From the NCBI RefSeq assembly GCF_009296315.1, contig NZ_WHLY01000002.1, positions 5,740,501 to 5,804,500 of the forward strand: a DNA stretch of 64,000 nucleotides, in the 5' to 3' direction. Shown here one piece after another: positions 17,384 through 27,068 of this stretch (its first letter is position 1; every line of letters starts with the position of its first letter). The notes under the pieces were generated by a model that was not told the DNA's origin, ran no database searches, and worked only from the letters and a program-made list of their open reading frames with translations. The DNA is from Salmonirosea aquatica (GTDB lineage: Bacteria; Bacteroidota; Bacteroidia; Cytophagales; Spirosomataceae). The translations under genes and the position numbers were made by a program.

Positions 17384-19879
17384 ATGAAAAAAATAGTACT
17401 CTTTCTCTGTCTATTGGTAGGTACCCTCTTTCAGCTGAATGCCCAAAGTCCTAATCCAACCTCCGGAGAAATTCTTCTAAATCTGAAAAAACTCAACGTT
17501 CTCGGTAGTGCCATGCACATTGGGGCACACCCCGACGACGAAAACAGTCTTCTACTTGCCTACCTGGCAAAAGATCGCCTTATCAATACGTATTATCTAT
17601 CGCTCACCCGCGGGGATGGGGGGCAAAATCTCATTGGTTCCGAACAAGGGGAGTACATTGGCGTAATCCGTACTCAGGAACTCCTAGCAGCCCGCCGCAC
17701 CGACGGTGCTCAGCAGCTTTTTACGCATGCTTATGATTTTGGATTTTCCAAGACACGAGAAGAAACGCTGGATTTCTGGGGTGAGAAGACGATTCTGGCC
17801 GATGTGGTGTACCTGATTCGTAAATACCGTCCAGACGTACTGATTACCCGGTTTCCGCCCGATGAACGCGCCGGACACGGCCACCACAACTCCTCGGCTT
17901 TCCTGGCAGAGGAAGCCTTCAAACTGTGCGGCGACCCAACCAAGTTTCCTGAACAACTCAAATACGTCAAACCCTGGCAACCCAAACGCATCGTCTGGAA
18001 CTCCTTCTCCCGGGGCTTTCAGAACAACGCCCCAACCGACGGCGGTAGTTTTATCAGTATTGACCTAAGCGGGTATAACCCTATCCTTGGAAAATCATAC
18101 AGTGAAATTGCCGCTTCCAGCAGGAGCATGCATAAGACCCAGGGATTCGGTTCAGCGCCCAACATTGGCTTACGAAAGGATTACTTCCTGCATACCGATG
18201 GGGTACCCGCCCAAAACGATTTGTTCGATGATGTGGATCTGACTTGGAACCGGGTCAAAAATAGTGAGAAAGTACGGCAGCTAATTCAAAAGGCAATCAG
18301 TGATTTCGATGTAAATCTCCCCGCGGCCTCAGTACCGGCCCTGGTGGGTATCTATAAGGAACTGAGCAAGCTTGACGCCACGGATTACTACGTTAAAAAG
18401 AAAAAAAGTGAGATTGAAGAGCTGATTCAGCAATGCCTAGGACTTTGGTTTGAAACCAATCCCGAGGATTATTCCACTTCTCCGGGTGGCAAAGCATCCG
18501 TACAGGTAAAAGTCGTGAACCGGACCACGACGCCCGTGACGCTACAACGGGTCGTGATGCCCGGCGTGAAATTCGACAGCACGTTGAACAAATCCCTCAA
18601 TACATACGAAGCCCTTGTTTTTAACAAATCTTTTTCCATTCCCAAGGATGTACCCCTCACGCAACCCTATTGGTTGCGTAAGCCGATCAAAGACCGCAAG
18701 GTGTTTCAGTTTGATGAACAAGAATTGGTGGGTCTGCCTGAAAACAATCAGGAACTTCGGACCGAATACACCTTCTTTATAGAAGGTACCGCCTTTACAT
18801 ACAGTTCACCCTGGAAATACAAGTCCGTCGATCCGTCGGAGGGAGAAATATACCGGCCCTTCGAAGTACGTCCGGCCGTAACCGTCAATCTATCTGAACC
18901 CGTTTTTGTTTTTGCCGATCAGCAAAGTAAGGATGTCAACCTCCTTCTGAAAGCCAATCAGCCAGGTATGCAGGGAAAAATCACCTTCGACGCCCCAAAG
19001 GGCTGGAAGTTAGAGCCTTCCGAGCTGGAATTCTTGACTCAGGACAAATACGAAGAAAAAGTGCTTTCAGTAAAAGTGACGCCCCCTGCCCAGAATAGCG
19101 AGGGAAAACTGCAGGTACGGGTCCAGACCAATCTGGGTTCTTCCTCGTACAGCTTACGTAGCGTAGAATTCAGGCATATCCCTACCCAGACGCTATTTCC
19201 TCCAGCAGTGACTGAACTGGTCAAACTCGATATCAAGAATTCAGCCAAAAACATTGGCTACATCGCCGGGGCGGGCGATGACGTACCTACAGCCCTACGC
19301 CAGATGGGATGCCAGGTCACCATGCTCGATGAAAAAGAACTGGGCAAAGACCTATCCGTCTTTGACGCCATTGTCGTAGGGGTCAGGGCCTACAACACCG
19401 AAGATCGGCTCGGATTTTACCAGAAAAAACTGATGGAGTATGTCAAACAAGGAGGTACCATGGTAGTGCAGTATGTTACCGCCCGGAATGGTTTCCTCAA
19501 CAATGGGCTCAAAGTAGAAAACATGGGGCCCTACCCGTTCACGATCAGCCGCGACCGGGTCACGGACGAAACGGCAGAAATGCAAATCCTGGCTCCCAAT
19601 GATCCGCTTCTGAATACGCCTAATACGATCTCTCCCAACGACTTCAAGGGTTGGATTCAGGAAAGGGGTCTCTATTTTGCGGCTGACTACGAAAAAAATT
19701 ATACGCCCCTGATCGCGGCGCACGACCCTGGTGAGGACGCACAACGGGGTGGGCTGATTTATTCGAAGTATGGGAAGGGGTACTACATTTACACCGGCCT
19801 GTCCTTTTTCCGGGAGCTACCCGCCGGTGTGCCGGGCGCCTACCGCCTGTTCGCCAACCTGATTTCGGCGGGTAAGTGA
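17384..19879 (+). CDS. Secreted PIG-L family deacetylase
   Basis: I take ATG at 17384, which opens a clear signal peptide (MKKIVLFLCLLVGTLFQLNAQ); an upstream in-frame ATG at 17372 would add four residues. The PIG-L/LmbE domain follows, with the zinc motif HPDDE at residues 49-53 and a GHGHHNSSA motif near 165. PIG-L enzymes remove N-acetyl groups from GlcNAc-type sugars. At about 831 residues it is far longer than single-domain members. A central beta-rich region (about 370-600) and a C-terminal region with NIGYIAGAGDDVPTALRQM and VVQYVTARNG resemble a ThuA/GATase1-like fold. Export to the periplasm or surface is likely. The substrate is unknown. Confidence 0.85.
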   Translation: MKKIVLFLCLLVGTLFQLNAQSPNPTSGEILLNLKKLNVLGSAMHIGAHPDDENSLLLAYLAKDRLINTYYLSLTRGDGGQNLIGSEQGEYIGVIRTQELLAARRTDGAQQLFTHAYDFGFSKTREETLDFWGEKTILADVVYLIRKYRPDVLITRFPPDERAGHGHHNSSAFLAEEAFKLCGDPTKFPEQLKYVKPWQPKRIVWNSFSRGFQNNAPTDGGSFISIDLSGYNPILGKSYSEIAASSRSMHKTQGFGSAPNIGLRKDYFLHTDGVPAQNDLFDDVDLTWNRVKNSEKVRQLIQKAISDFDVNLPAASVPALVGIYKELSKLDATDYYVKKKKSEIEELIQQCLGLWFETNPEDYSTSPGGKASVQVKVVNRTTTPVTLQRVVMPGVKFDSTLNKSLNTYEALVFNKSFSIPKDVPLTQPYWLRKPIKDRKVFQFDEQELVGLPENNQELRTEYTFFIEGTAFTYSSPWKYKSVDPSEGEIYRPFEVRPAVTVNLSEPVFVFADQQSKDVNLLLKANQPGMQGKITFDAPKGWKLEPSELEFLTQDKYEEKVLSVKVTPPAQNSEGKLQVRVQTNLGSSSYSLRSVEFRHIPTQTLFPPAVTELVKLDIKNSAKNIGYIAGAGDDVPTALRQMGCQVTMLDEKELGKDLSVFDAIVVGVRAYNTEDRLGFYQKKLMEYVKQGGTMVVQYVTARNGFLNNGLKVENMGPYPFTISRDRVTDETAEMQILAPNDPLLNTPNTISPNDFKGWIQERGLYFAADYEKNYTPLIAAHDPGEDAQRGGLIYSKYGKGYYIYTGLSFFRELPAGVPGAYRLFANLISAGK

Positions 19880-19923
19880 TTGATGAGAATCTGTAAACCT
19901 ATCCAACGAAAATTCAGTCTTTT

Positions 19924-22900
19924 GTGACAAATTCTGGCCAATGGCATATTCATATCGATACGGGGGGTACCTTCACAGATTGTATCGCCGAAGATCCCGA
20001 GGGTGAAATTCACCGGGTTAAGGTACTGAGCAGTAGTAGTCTGAGGGGTAGGATCATTCGTAAGATCGACCCTTATAATTATTCGTTCGAAGCTCCCTGG
20101 AATTATCCGGGCTTATTACTCGAAGGATATACGATACTGGTACCTTCTCGGGGCATCCAATCCAAATTGCTCGCCATTGACTACCGAAATCATATTCTAA
20201 CGCTGGAAAATAATATACCGGCACTCAGCAACTGCGATTTCGACCTTACCACCCAAGAAGAAGCCCCCGTGTTGGCTATTCGGCTGGCTACCCGTACCAA
20301 AATCGGAAGCCCCTTCCCTCCTATCCATTTGCGACTCGGCACTACGAAGGGGACGAATGCGCTGCTCGAGAAAAAAGGGGCAAAAAGCCTGTTGGTGGTC
20401 ACCAAAGGGTACCGTGACCTGTTGCGCATCGGCACCCAGCAGCGCCCACACCTTTTCCAACTTGCTATTCCCGATCCGGAGCTCCAGTATGCTGACGTCT
20501 TCGAAGTGGACGAGCGGATTGATGCAAAAGGCGATTCGCTCACGCACCTCTCTCCTACCGAGCTCGATCGTTTGTTAGCCCACATCCAGGAATCTGACTT
20601 TGAGGCAGTCGCCGTATCGCTTCTGAACGCTTACAAAAACCCGGCCCACGAAAATCTGCTCACGGATTTTGTGAGGAACAATACCGATCTCTACGTTTCG
20701 TCGGCCGTGGAACTTTTCCCTCAGATCAATTACCTGCGCCGCACCCAGACGGCCGCCATAGATGCCTATTTGTCTCCGATTATAGATTCGTACCTGAATA
20801 GAATACGGAAAAGCCTGAAAGGTACCGGCATTCAGGTAGCAACCAGTGCTGGGGGGTTGGTCAATAGTGCTCATTACCATGCCAAAGATAGTTTGCTCAG
20901 TGGCCCGGCTGGTGGGATGATCGCTGCTACCCGGTTGGCCGAAGTGCTCGGGATAAGTAAGATATTGACTTTTGATATGGGAGGTACGAGTACTGATACG
21001 GCTCGTATCGACGGCCGCCCCCAACTGAGCTATATTACTAAAATCAACAACTACGAACTCCTCAATCCATCCTTTGCCATCGAGACGGTCGCGGCAGGTG
21101 GTGGTTCCGTCTGCTGGTACGATGGCTATACCTTACGGGTTGGCCCGCATAGTGCAGGCGCAACCCCGGGTCCCGCCTGCTACGGGGCGGGTGGTCCCCT
21201 GACGGTTACGGATGTCAATTTGTTACTGGGCAAGTTGGAAACCAGCCAATTTGAAATTCCCATCAGCCCCGGTGATGCGATGGATGCACTCCACAAGCTG
21301 ATTGAGGATATTGCCCACAAGACCGGCAGCACCTTGGGGGGAAGAGAAGTTTTGAAAGGACTGGAACGGATTGCCAATGAAAAAATGGCGGAGGCCATCC
21401 GCAAAATTTCAGTCAGTCAGGGGGTCAACCCATCCGAATATGCCCTGATGACTTTCGGGGGAGCGGGTGGCCAGCACGGGTGTCAGCTGGCCCAACTCCT
21501 GAATATTGATCGGGTGATCATTCCCCGCGAGGCTGGTTTGTTCAGTGCCGTCGGAATTGGACAGGCGCAGCTAAGCCGGATCGCCACCCGGCAGGTACTT
21601 CAACCCTGGAAGGATTGCCATGAAAAAATACCTTCCTGGATTCTGGAAATGGAGGACCGATTATCGCAAGAACTAGATACGGAAGGAGCAGCAGTTGTCG
21701 AACTTGGTTTCTGTTCTCTGTTTCTCCGTTTTACCGGGCAAGAAACGACTCTGGAAATCCCCTACCATGCCACCGAATCCCAAGAGATTTTCCGGCAATC
21801 ATATCTCAATCTGTACGGGTACCTACCTACCAATAAATCGATCGAACTGGAAAGTATTCGCCTGATGATGCAGGAGAAAAAAGAGTTTCCAAGCCAAGGT
21901 GCCTTTGAATTCATACCTATCCAAGCCCCTTCGGTGCGCAAAGCATCGGCACCGTTTTCCGGGGGCAATTCCTGGCCAATCTATCATCGGGCCGACCTGA
22001 TGCCGGGTCATTTTGCTATGGGTCCCTGTGTGATTACCGAAAGCAATTCCACGACTTATGTTCCCCCGGGCTGGCAGTTTTCAGTCCAGAGTTCAGGGGA
22101 TTTGATCATATCCCATACCAATCCAGCGGAACATTCGGTTTTGGAAGAACGACCCGAAGAGGTAGAATTGGAGCTATTTACCAACCGATTTTACGCGATA
22201 GCCGAAGAAATGGGCGTACAATTGCAACGAACAGCCTTTTCGGTCAATGTGAAGGAGCGTCTGGATTTCTCCTGCGCCCTGCTCGACGCCGACGCCGAGT
22301 TACTGGTCAATGCCCCCCACATACCCGTACATCTGGGAAGCCTGGGACTTTGCGCCCGGTTGGTTCGAGAAAAAATTACGATTGGACCAGGGGATGTCGT
22401 TATTACTAATCACCCCAAATACGGTGGCTCGCACTTGCCCGATGTCACTTTACTGGCCGGGGTTTATACCGTCGATGCCCAGCTGGTAGGGTACGTAATG
22501 AATCGGGCACATCATGCCGAAATTGGAGGTACCCGGCCTGGTTCTATGCCACCCGATGCGAACTCACTGGCCGAAGAAGGCGTCACCATTTTGCCACAAT
22601 ATCTGGTTAAAAAAGGGGTACCCCAATGGGATTCCATGCGTGCGCTTTTTACGGAGGGTACCTACCCTACCCGGATGTGGGTCGAAAATGAAGCGGACAT
22701 GATAGCCGCGCTCTCTAGCCTGCGTAAAGGGCAGACCGATTTACTCGCTCTTGTTTCCCGATTCGGCCTCACATCGGTCCGGTATTATATGGGCAAATTG
22801 AAGAGCAATGCCCATGCCCAACTCCAAATAGCGCTTCGCCCCTACGAAAATAAAAAAATGATGGCTTCGGAATTCCTGGACGACGGCCACCGAATTGCCG

Positions 22901-23694
22901 TTCAGATCGAAGTTCAACCGGGCCGAATCCTTTTCGACTTTAAGAGTACCTCCCACGTACATCCTCATAACCTGAACGCCAACCTCTCCATTCTCCACAG
23001 TGCCATCCTGTATGTACTCCGGATTCTGGTGGACAAGGAAATACCGCTAAATGATGGACTAATGAAGGATGTGCATATTTGCCTTCCCGAGAATTCCCTG
23101 CTCAACCCCCATTTTGAAGATGATCCCGCCCTCTGCCCGGCGGTGGTGGGTGGTAACACCGAGGTAAGCCAGCGGTTGGTGGATACCCTCCTCAAAGCCC
23201 TTGAACTAGCCGCCTGTAGCCAGGGTACCATGAACAATTTTCTATTTGGTAACGACCACCTGGGCTACTATGAAACCATTGGGGGAGGTGCCGGAGCCGG
23301 CCCGGGGTTTCATGGCCGGTCCGGGGTTCATCAGCACATGACCAATACCCGCATCACCGATACGGAAGAACTCGAAAGGCGCTATCCGGTTCGGATTCCC
23401 CGATTTGAATTGAGGAGTGATTCGGGGGGAAAAGGGCAATGGCATGGTGGCGAAGGGATTGTGCGCGAAATCGAATTTCTAGATGATCTGGACATTACGC
23501 TCCTGACCCAGCACCGTTATTTTGCGCCCTATGGCATGGCGGGAGGCGAAAATGGCAAGTCGTCCGACCATACCCTGATCCGAGCCAGCGGAAAAATCGA
23601 AAAGTGTCCGGGCGTGTGTAGTGCCCACGTGAAAAAGAACGACCGACTGCTGATCGAAACCCCCGGTGGGGGCGGTTACGGTGAACCTCACTGA
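19924..23694 (+). CDS. 5-oxoprolinase-type hydantoinase A/B fusion
   Basis: This 1256-residue cytoplasmic protein fuses HyuA (about 1-690) and HyuB (about 715-1256), the arrangement of eukaryote-type ATP-dependent 5-oxoprolinase. HyuA opens with the ATPase phosphate loop DTGGTFTDCIA at residues 11-21 and has DMGGTSTDTA and GGGSVCW. HyuB has NHPKYGGSHLPDVTLL and ends with TPGGGGYG. The reaction would be 5-oxo-L-proline plus ATP and water to L-glutamate; hydantoinases in the family act on related rings, so specificity is inferred from the fusion and length (about 1260-1290 usual). The start is GTG at 19924, just before the conserved IHIDTGGTFTD. The Nramp-like gene starts nine bases after the stop. 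Confidence 0.88.
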   Translation: MTNSGQWHIHIDTGGTFTDCIAEDPEGEIHRVKVLSSSSLRGRIIRKIDPYNYSFEAPWNYPGLLLEGYTILVPSRGIQSKLLAIDYRNHILTLENNIPALSNCDFDLTTQEEAPVLAIRLATRTKIGSPFPPIHLRLGTTKGTNALLEKKGAKSLLVVTKGYRDLLRIGTQQRPHLFQLAIPDPELQYADVFEVDERIDAKGDSLTHLSPTELDRLLAHIQESDFEAVAVSLLNAYKNPAHENLLTDFVRNNTDLYVSSAVELFPQINYLRRTQTAAIDAYLSPIIDSYLNRIRKSLKGTGIQVATSAGGLVNSAHYHAKDSLLSGPAGGMIAATRLAEVLGISKILTFDMGGTSTDTARIDGRPQLSYITKINNYELLNPSFAIETVAAGGGSVCWYDGYTLRVGPHSAGATPGPACYGAGGPLTVTDVNLLLGKLETSQFEIPISPGDAMDALHKLIEDIAHKTGSTLGGREVLKGLERIANEKMAEAIRKISVSQGVNPSEYALMTFGGAGGQHGCQLAQLLNIDRVIIPREAGLFSAVGIGQAQLSRIATRQVLQPWKDCHEKIPSWILEMEDRLSQELDTEGAAVVELGFCSLFLRFTGQETTLEIPYHATESQEIFRQSYLNLYGYLPTNKSIELESIRLMMQEKKEFPSQGAFEFIPIQAPSVRKASAPFSGGNSWPIYHRADLMPGHFAMGPCVITESNSTTYVPPGWQFSVQSSGDLIISHTNPAEHSVLEERPEEVELELFTNRFYAIAEEMGVQLQRTAFSVNVKERLDFSCALLDADAELLVNAPHIPVHLGSLGLCARLVREKITIGPGDVVITNHPKYGGSHLPDVTLLAGVYTVDAQLVGYVMNRAHHAEIGGTRPGSMPPDANSLAEEGVTILPQYLVKKGVPQWDSMRALFTEGTYPTRMWVENEADMIAALSSLRKGQTDLLALVSRFGLTSVRYYMGKLKSNAHAQLQIALRPYENKKMMASEFLDDGHRIAVQIEVQPGRILFDFKSTSHVHPHNLNANLSILHSAILYVLRILVDKEIPLNDGLMKDVHICLPENSLLNPHFEDDPALCPAVVGGNTEVSQRLVDTLLKALELAACSQGTMNNFLFGNDHLGYYETIGGGAGAGPGFHGRSGVHQHMTNTRITDTEELERRYPVRIPRFELRSDSGGKGQWHGGEGIVREIEFLDDLDITLLTQHRYFAPYGMAGGENGKSSDHTLIRASGKIEKCPGVCSAHVKKNDRLLIETPGGGGYGEPH

Positions 23695-23703
23695 CCCGCC
23701 CGT

Positions 23704-24876
23704 ATGAAATCGCTCTCCTTCAAAAATGGTTTTTCGCGTCTCCTGTTCTGGTCGGTTATCTCGGCGGCTTTCATTGGGCCAGGTACAGTCACGACCTGTT
23801 CGCTGGCCGGAGCTACATTCGGCACTTCGCTGCTCTGGGCACTTACCTTTTCCACCCTTGCCACCATTGTTTTGCAGGAGGCGGCCGCTCGCCTCACCCT
23901 TGCCTCAACCCAGAGCCTGGGAGAAATCCTGGTTCAACGCCACGGGCTGCGCGGCCGCTGGCTCAATCGTCTGCTGGCGGGTGGAGTCATTCTGGGATGT
24001 GGAGCTTACGAGGCGGGGAATCTGCTGGGAGCAGTGGCCGGGGTAAGGTTGATTCTTGCTATTCCCATCTGGAGCATTAGTCTCGTTTTGGGAATTGCGG
24101 CCTACTTCATGTTGAGTATTCGTAACATTTCGCTTCTCACCCGCCTCCTGGGTGTGCTGGTTTTCATCCTTGGTTTCGCTTTTATTGTGGTGAGTCTGGG
24201 GGTACCTGAGAATCCGTTGGATATCGTGGCCAATACGGTTCTTCCGCAATTTCCTCAGGGATCAGCCCTGCTGATTACCGGACTGATCGGTACCACCATC
24301 GTACCTTACAATCTGTTTCTTGGTTCAGGCATCGGGCAAGGACAGACCGTGTCCGAGATGCGCCAGGGATTGATTCCGGCCATTGTGATTGGTGGTCTGG
24401 TTTCAATGGCCATCGTGGTTGCAGGTACCCTGATTGAAGGTGAGTTCAGTTTTCCGAACGCCGCCCAGGTGCTGGGAGAGCGCCTGGGTACCTGGGGTGA
24501 ATGGCTCTACGCCTTGGGATTGTTCGGGGCGGGCTTCACTTCCTTAGTGACAGCTCCTCTGGCCGCTTCCATAACCGCCAAAACCCTGCTTTCTACCACG
24601 GACAGGCAAACTTCTTATGTTTGGAAGGGAGTGCTACTCCTCGGAGTCATATTTGGAATTGCCCAATTCAAACCGGTACCGGTCATCTTAGCGGCGCAGG
24701 TTGCTAACGGATTGTTACTTCCCTTCGTTACCTGGCAACTCTTCCGTTGTCTGAACGACCGGCAAATCTTACCGGAAGCATTTATCAATTCCAGGATACA
24801 GAATATACTTTTCTTACTGATTTTTTTGGTTACGCTCTATTTGAGTGGCAATACCCTGTATGCCGTTTTGAAATAG
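23704..24876 (+). CDS. Nramp-fold transporter lacking the canonical metal site
   Basis: This 390-residue membrane protein has the Nramp/LeuT-like pattern of about 11 helices. Helix 1 reads IGPGTVTT where Mn/Fe transporters have DPGN, and helix 6 reads TTIVPYNLFLGSG where they have the MPH motif. Both metal-coordinating positions are therefore replaced, so manganese or iron transport is unlikely. The gene begins nine bases after the 5-oxoprolinase stop and is surely co-transcribed. In Bacillus subtilis the Nramp-family gene ycsG also sits in the 5-oxoprolinase (pxpABC) locus. I infer uptake of 5-oxoproline or a related organic compound, untested. Confidence 0.8.
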   Translation: MKSLSFKNGFSRLLFWSVISAAFIGPGTVTTCSLAGATFGTSLLWALTFSTLATIVLQEAAARLTLASTQSLGEILVQRHGLRGRWLNRLLAGGVILGCGAYEAGNLLGAVAGVRLILAIPIWSISLVLGIAAYFMLSIRNISLLTRLLGVLVFILGFAFIVVSLGVPENPLDIVANTVLPQFPQGSALLITGLIGTTIVPYNLFLGSGIGQGQTVSEMRQGLIPAIVIGGLVSMAIVVAGTLIEGEFSFPNAAQVLGERLGTWGEWLYALGLFGAGFTSLVTAPLAASITAKTLLSTTDRQTSYVWKGVLLLGVIFGIAQFKPVPVILAAQVANGLLLPFVTWQLFRCLNDRQILPEAFINSRIQNILFLLIFLVTLYLSGNTLYAVLK

Positions 24877-24895
24877 TAAAATCCGCTATTTTGGT

Positions 24896-26944
24896 TCACC
24901 AGCGCCATCCCGCTTTTATACCCATCCACTGATTCTGCTTCGGCGCACCATTATAATAGCGGTTTCCGAAAGCATTCAAATCATAGCCCAAACTATAAAT
25001 ATCAGCAGAAACGTAGTCTGCAGATGCTGATAGCTCGGAATACAGGTGCTGTCCCCAGTTTTTCTTCCAGACGATCCGGAGCGAAATTTGATCATACGAG
25101 GGCGCTTCTACAGAATTGGCGTCGTTCAGGAATACTTTATCGACGAATTGATAGGTAGCATACAGGGCAATCCCTTTCCTCAATCCCAAATCCAGCCCAG
25201 TATTTTGTGAAAAGGCGGGGATACCGGGCAATCGGTTTCCGTTCAAATCAGTATCGGCCTGTTGATAGTTCCGGAAGCGATAGTTGGTCAGGTTACCTGC
25301 ATTCCATATTTTCAGACTTTGCACAAATCCCAGATTTTGAAGTACCTCGTAGTCAAATCGCCATTCGAGGCCTTTCTGGTTGGTTTTACCGGCATTGATA
25401 AAGAATTCGGCCCCCTGCGCATCCGATCGCCGGACAATCATTTGATTGAGCGAAAATTGGTAAGCATTTACCTCCACCTGGAAACGATTCCCTACCCGAC
25501 GCAATGATAGCTCCTTGTTTAGGCCTACTTCAGGTTGCAGATCGGCCCGGAATCCTCCGGCGGACGGGCGAATTTCCTGCAAGGTAGGAGGCGAATAGCC
25601 CGAACTCAGCGAAGCTGTCAGGGACCAGTTTTGGAGGAAAGTCTTGTTTAGTGCCAATCGGGGACTGACGACCTCATTGAATTTCAGTTGCTGATTTTCA
25701 TAGGGGGCTGGGAAAAAGCGCTCGTAGGAAAACTGATACGCATTCAGACTAATGCCCGCATTCAGAGTGAAAGACTGCAAGAACTGCAACTCGGCCTGAG
25801 TGAATGCCGATGCATTGGCGCTTCGGATATCTTCGGAAGTCTGGAAACCGGCGGGGGTACCCTGGGCGTTTTCATAATTCCGCTGGGCCGATTTCCCGTA
25901 TTGCCACTCGAATCCGCTGGTCCATTGCAAGTCGGTTTTGCCAAAATCTTTTGAAAACGTCCATACATTCCGCCCACCAAAACCCTGCTCATCCCGTTTT
26001 TCATAGTTTGAAATAAATGGATTGGCAAAATCATTCGCACTCACGTAGAGCGACAGAGACTGATCCCAATGAGTGGACAGAGCGTATCGGTGCTGGACTC
26101 CCAAAAGCGTATACCGCGTGTAAATGCCCGCATTCTGAATCACACTCCCCGGCAAGGTCGGGGTAGGTTGGCGGGCCAGTGTTGGATCTTTCTGGTATTG
26201 GGCCAGGTTGATACCCCCGGGAGTCTGGTAATGCAAGTCTGAATAAATACCCAAGAGAGATAAACTGGATTTCTCACCGATGTGGGATGTGGAGTTAAAC
26301 TGAAAAACATCCCGAACCATACTACTCTGCTCACGGTACCCCTCCTGCTGCTGATGACCGTACCGTACGGCCACATCACCCACTTTCACCTCCGTATTCC
26401 GACTTTGGTAGCCATATTTCCCATAACCCAGTGACTGCTCAATTTTATTGGATTCAGCCACTCCGGACGTAGAAAGCAATACCACCCCTCCGGTTCCCGC
26501 GCCATAGATACTGCTGCCCGGACCTTTGATGATTTCCATGCGGCCTACCGAATTAAAGTCAAGGGAATTCAGGGGTGTGTTGCCATTGGCATCCGTGAAG
26601 GGAATTCCATTCCAATAAAACTTCACGTTCCGAACCCCAAATGGGGAACGCAACAGGCTACCCCGTACCGAAAAGCGGTAACTTCCCGGCGAGCGCTCCT
26701 CCATCCGTACCCCCGGTACCGTGTTGACTGCATTGGTAAACGTAGTTGCAGCGAATCGTTCCAGGGTGCGGGGACTAATGATACCGACAGAGGCGGTAGT
26801 TTCCAGCACGGTACGTTTCGATTCAAAAGCAGTGACCTTCACTTCTTCTAGCTGATTGACTTCCAGGGTATCACTTTGGGCTACCGTCAGGTACGGCAAA
26901 AGCAGAATAGAAGTTGAAAGGAAAAGGGGTATATGATTTTTCAT
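24896..26944 (-). CDS. TonB-dependent outer-membrane receptor
   Basis: This 682-residue protein has a signal peptide ending in TVAQ, a plug domain (about 30-150, with VNTVPGVRMEERSPG, FSVRGSLLRS and EIIKGPGSSIYGAGTGG) and a 22-strand-type barrel to an aromatic C-terminus (IKAGWRW). There is no carboxypeptidase-like N-terminal domain and no SusD partner, so it resembles siderophore or vitamin receptors more than SusC glycan importers. The substrate cannot be named. It converges with the Nramp-like gene (19 bp apart). No cobalamin riboswitch fits in the short upstream gap. Confidence 0.9.
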   Translation of the reverse strand: MKNHIPLFLSTSILLLPYLTVAQSDTLEVNQLEEVKVTAFESKRTVLETTASVGIISPRTLERFAATTFTNAVNTVPGVRMEERSPGSYRFSVRGSLLRSPFGVRNVKFYWNGIPFTDANGNTPLNSLDFNSVGRMEIIKGPGSSIYGAGTGGVVLLSTSGVAESNKIEQSLGYGKYGYQSRNTEVKVGDVAVRYGHQQQEGYREQSSMVRDVFQFNSTSHIGEKSSLSLLGIYSDLHYQTPGGINLAQYQKDPTLARQPTPTLPGSVIQNAGIYTRYTLLGVQHRYALSTHWDQSLSLYVSANDFANPFISNYEKRDEQGFGGRNVWTFSKDFGKTDLQWTSGFEWQYGKSAQRNYENAQGTPAGFQTSEDIRSANASAFTQAELQFLQSFTLNAGISLNAYQFSYERFFPAPYENQQLKFNEVVSPRLALNKTFLQNWSLTASLSSGYSPPTLQEIRPSAGGFRADLQPEVGLNKELSLRRVGNRFQVEVNAYQFSLNQMIVRRSDAQGAEFFINAGKTNQKGLEWRFDYEVLQNLGFVQSLKIWNAGNLTNYRFRNYQQADTDLNGNRLPGIPAFSQNTGLDLGLRKGIALYATYQFVDKVFLNDANSVEAPSYDQISLRIVWKKNWGQHLYSELSASADYVSADIYSLGYDLNAFGNRYYNGAPKQNQWMGIKAGWRW

Positions 26945-27006
26945 AAATAAGCTAATATTTCCTCAAAGGTTTAGAAGGTACCTTGCTCGTAGGGATCGTT
27001 GGTATT

Positions 27007-27040
27007 AAAAAAAGACCCCGATACGAATACATCAGGGTCT
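27007..27040 (-). terminator. Terminator of aconitase gene
   Basis: AGACCCCGAT (27013-27022) pairs with ATCAGGGTCT (27031-27040) with one mismatch and an 8-base loop. On the minus strand the stem ends in a run of seven Ts. It lies 29 bases past the aconitase stop. Confidence 0.8.
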
Positions 27041-27068
27041 TTTATAAAAAGGTTATTCCAGGGGTACC

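Noticed and set aside
26945-27068. Cobalamin or other riboswitch ahead of the TonB-dependent receptor
   Set aside because: The gap is about 125 bases, mostly the aconitase terminator, and no riboswitch core motif is seen.
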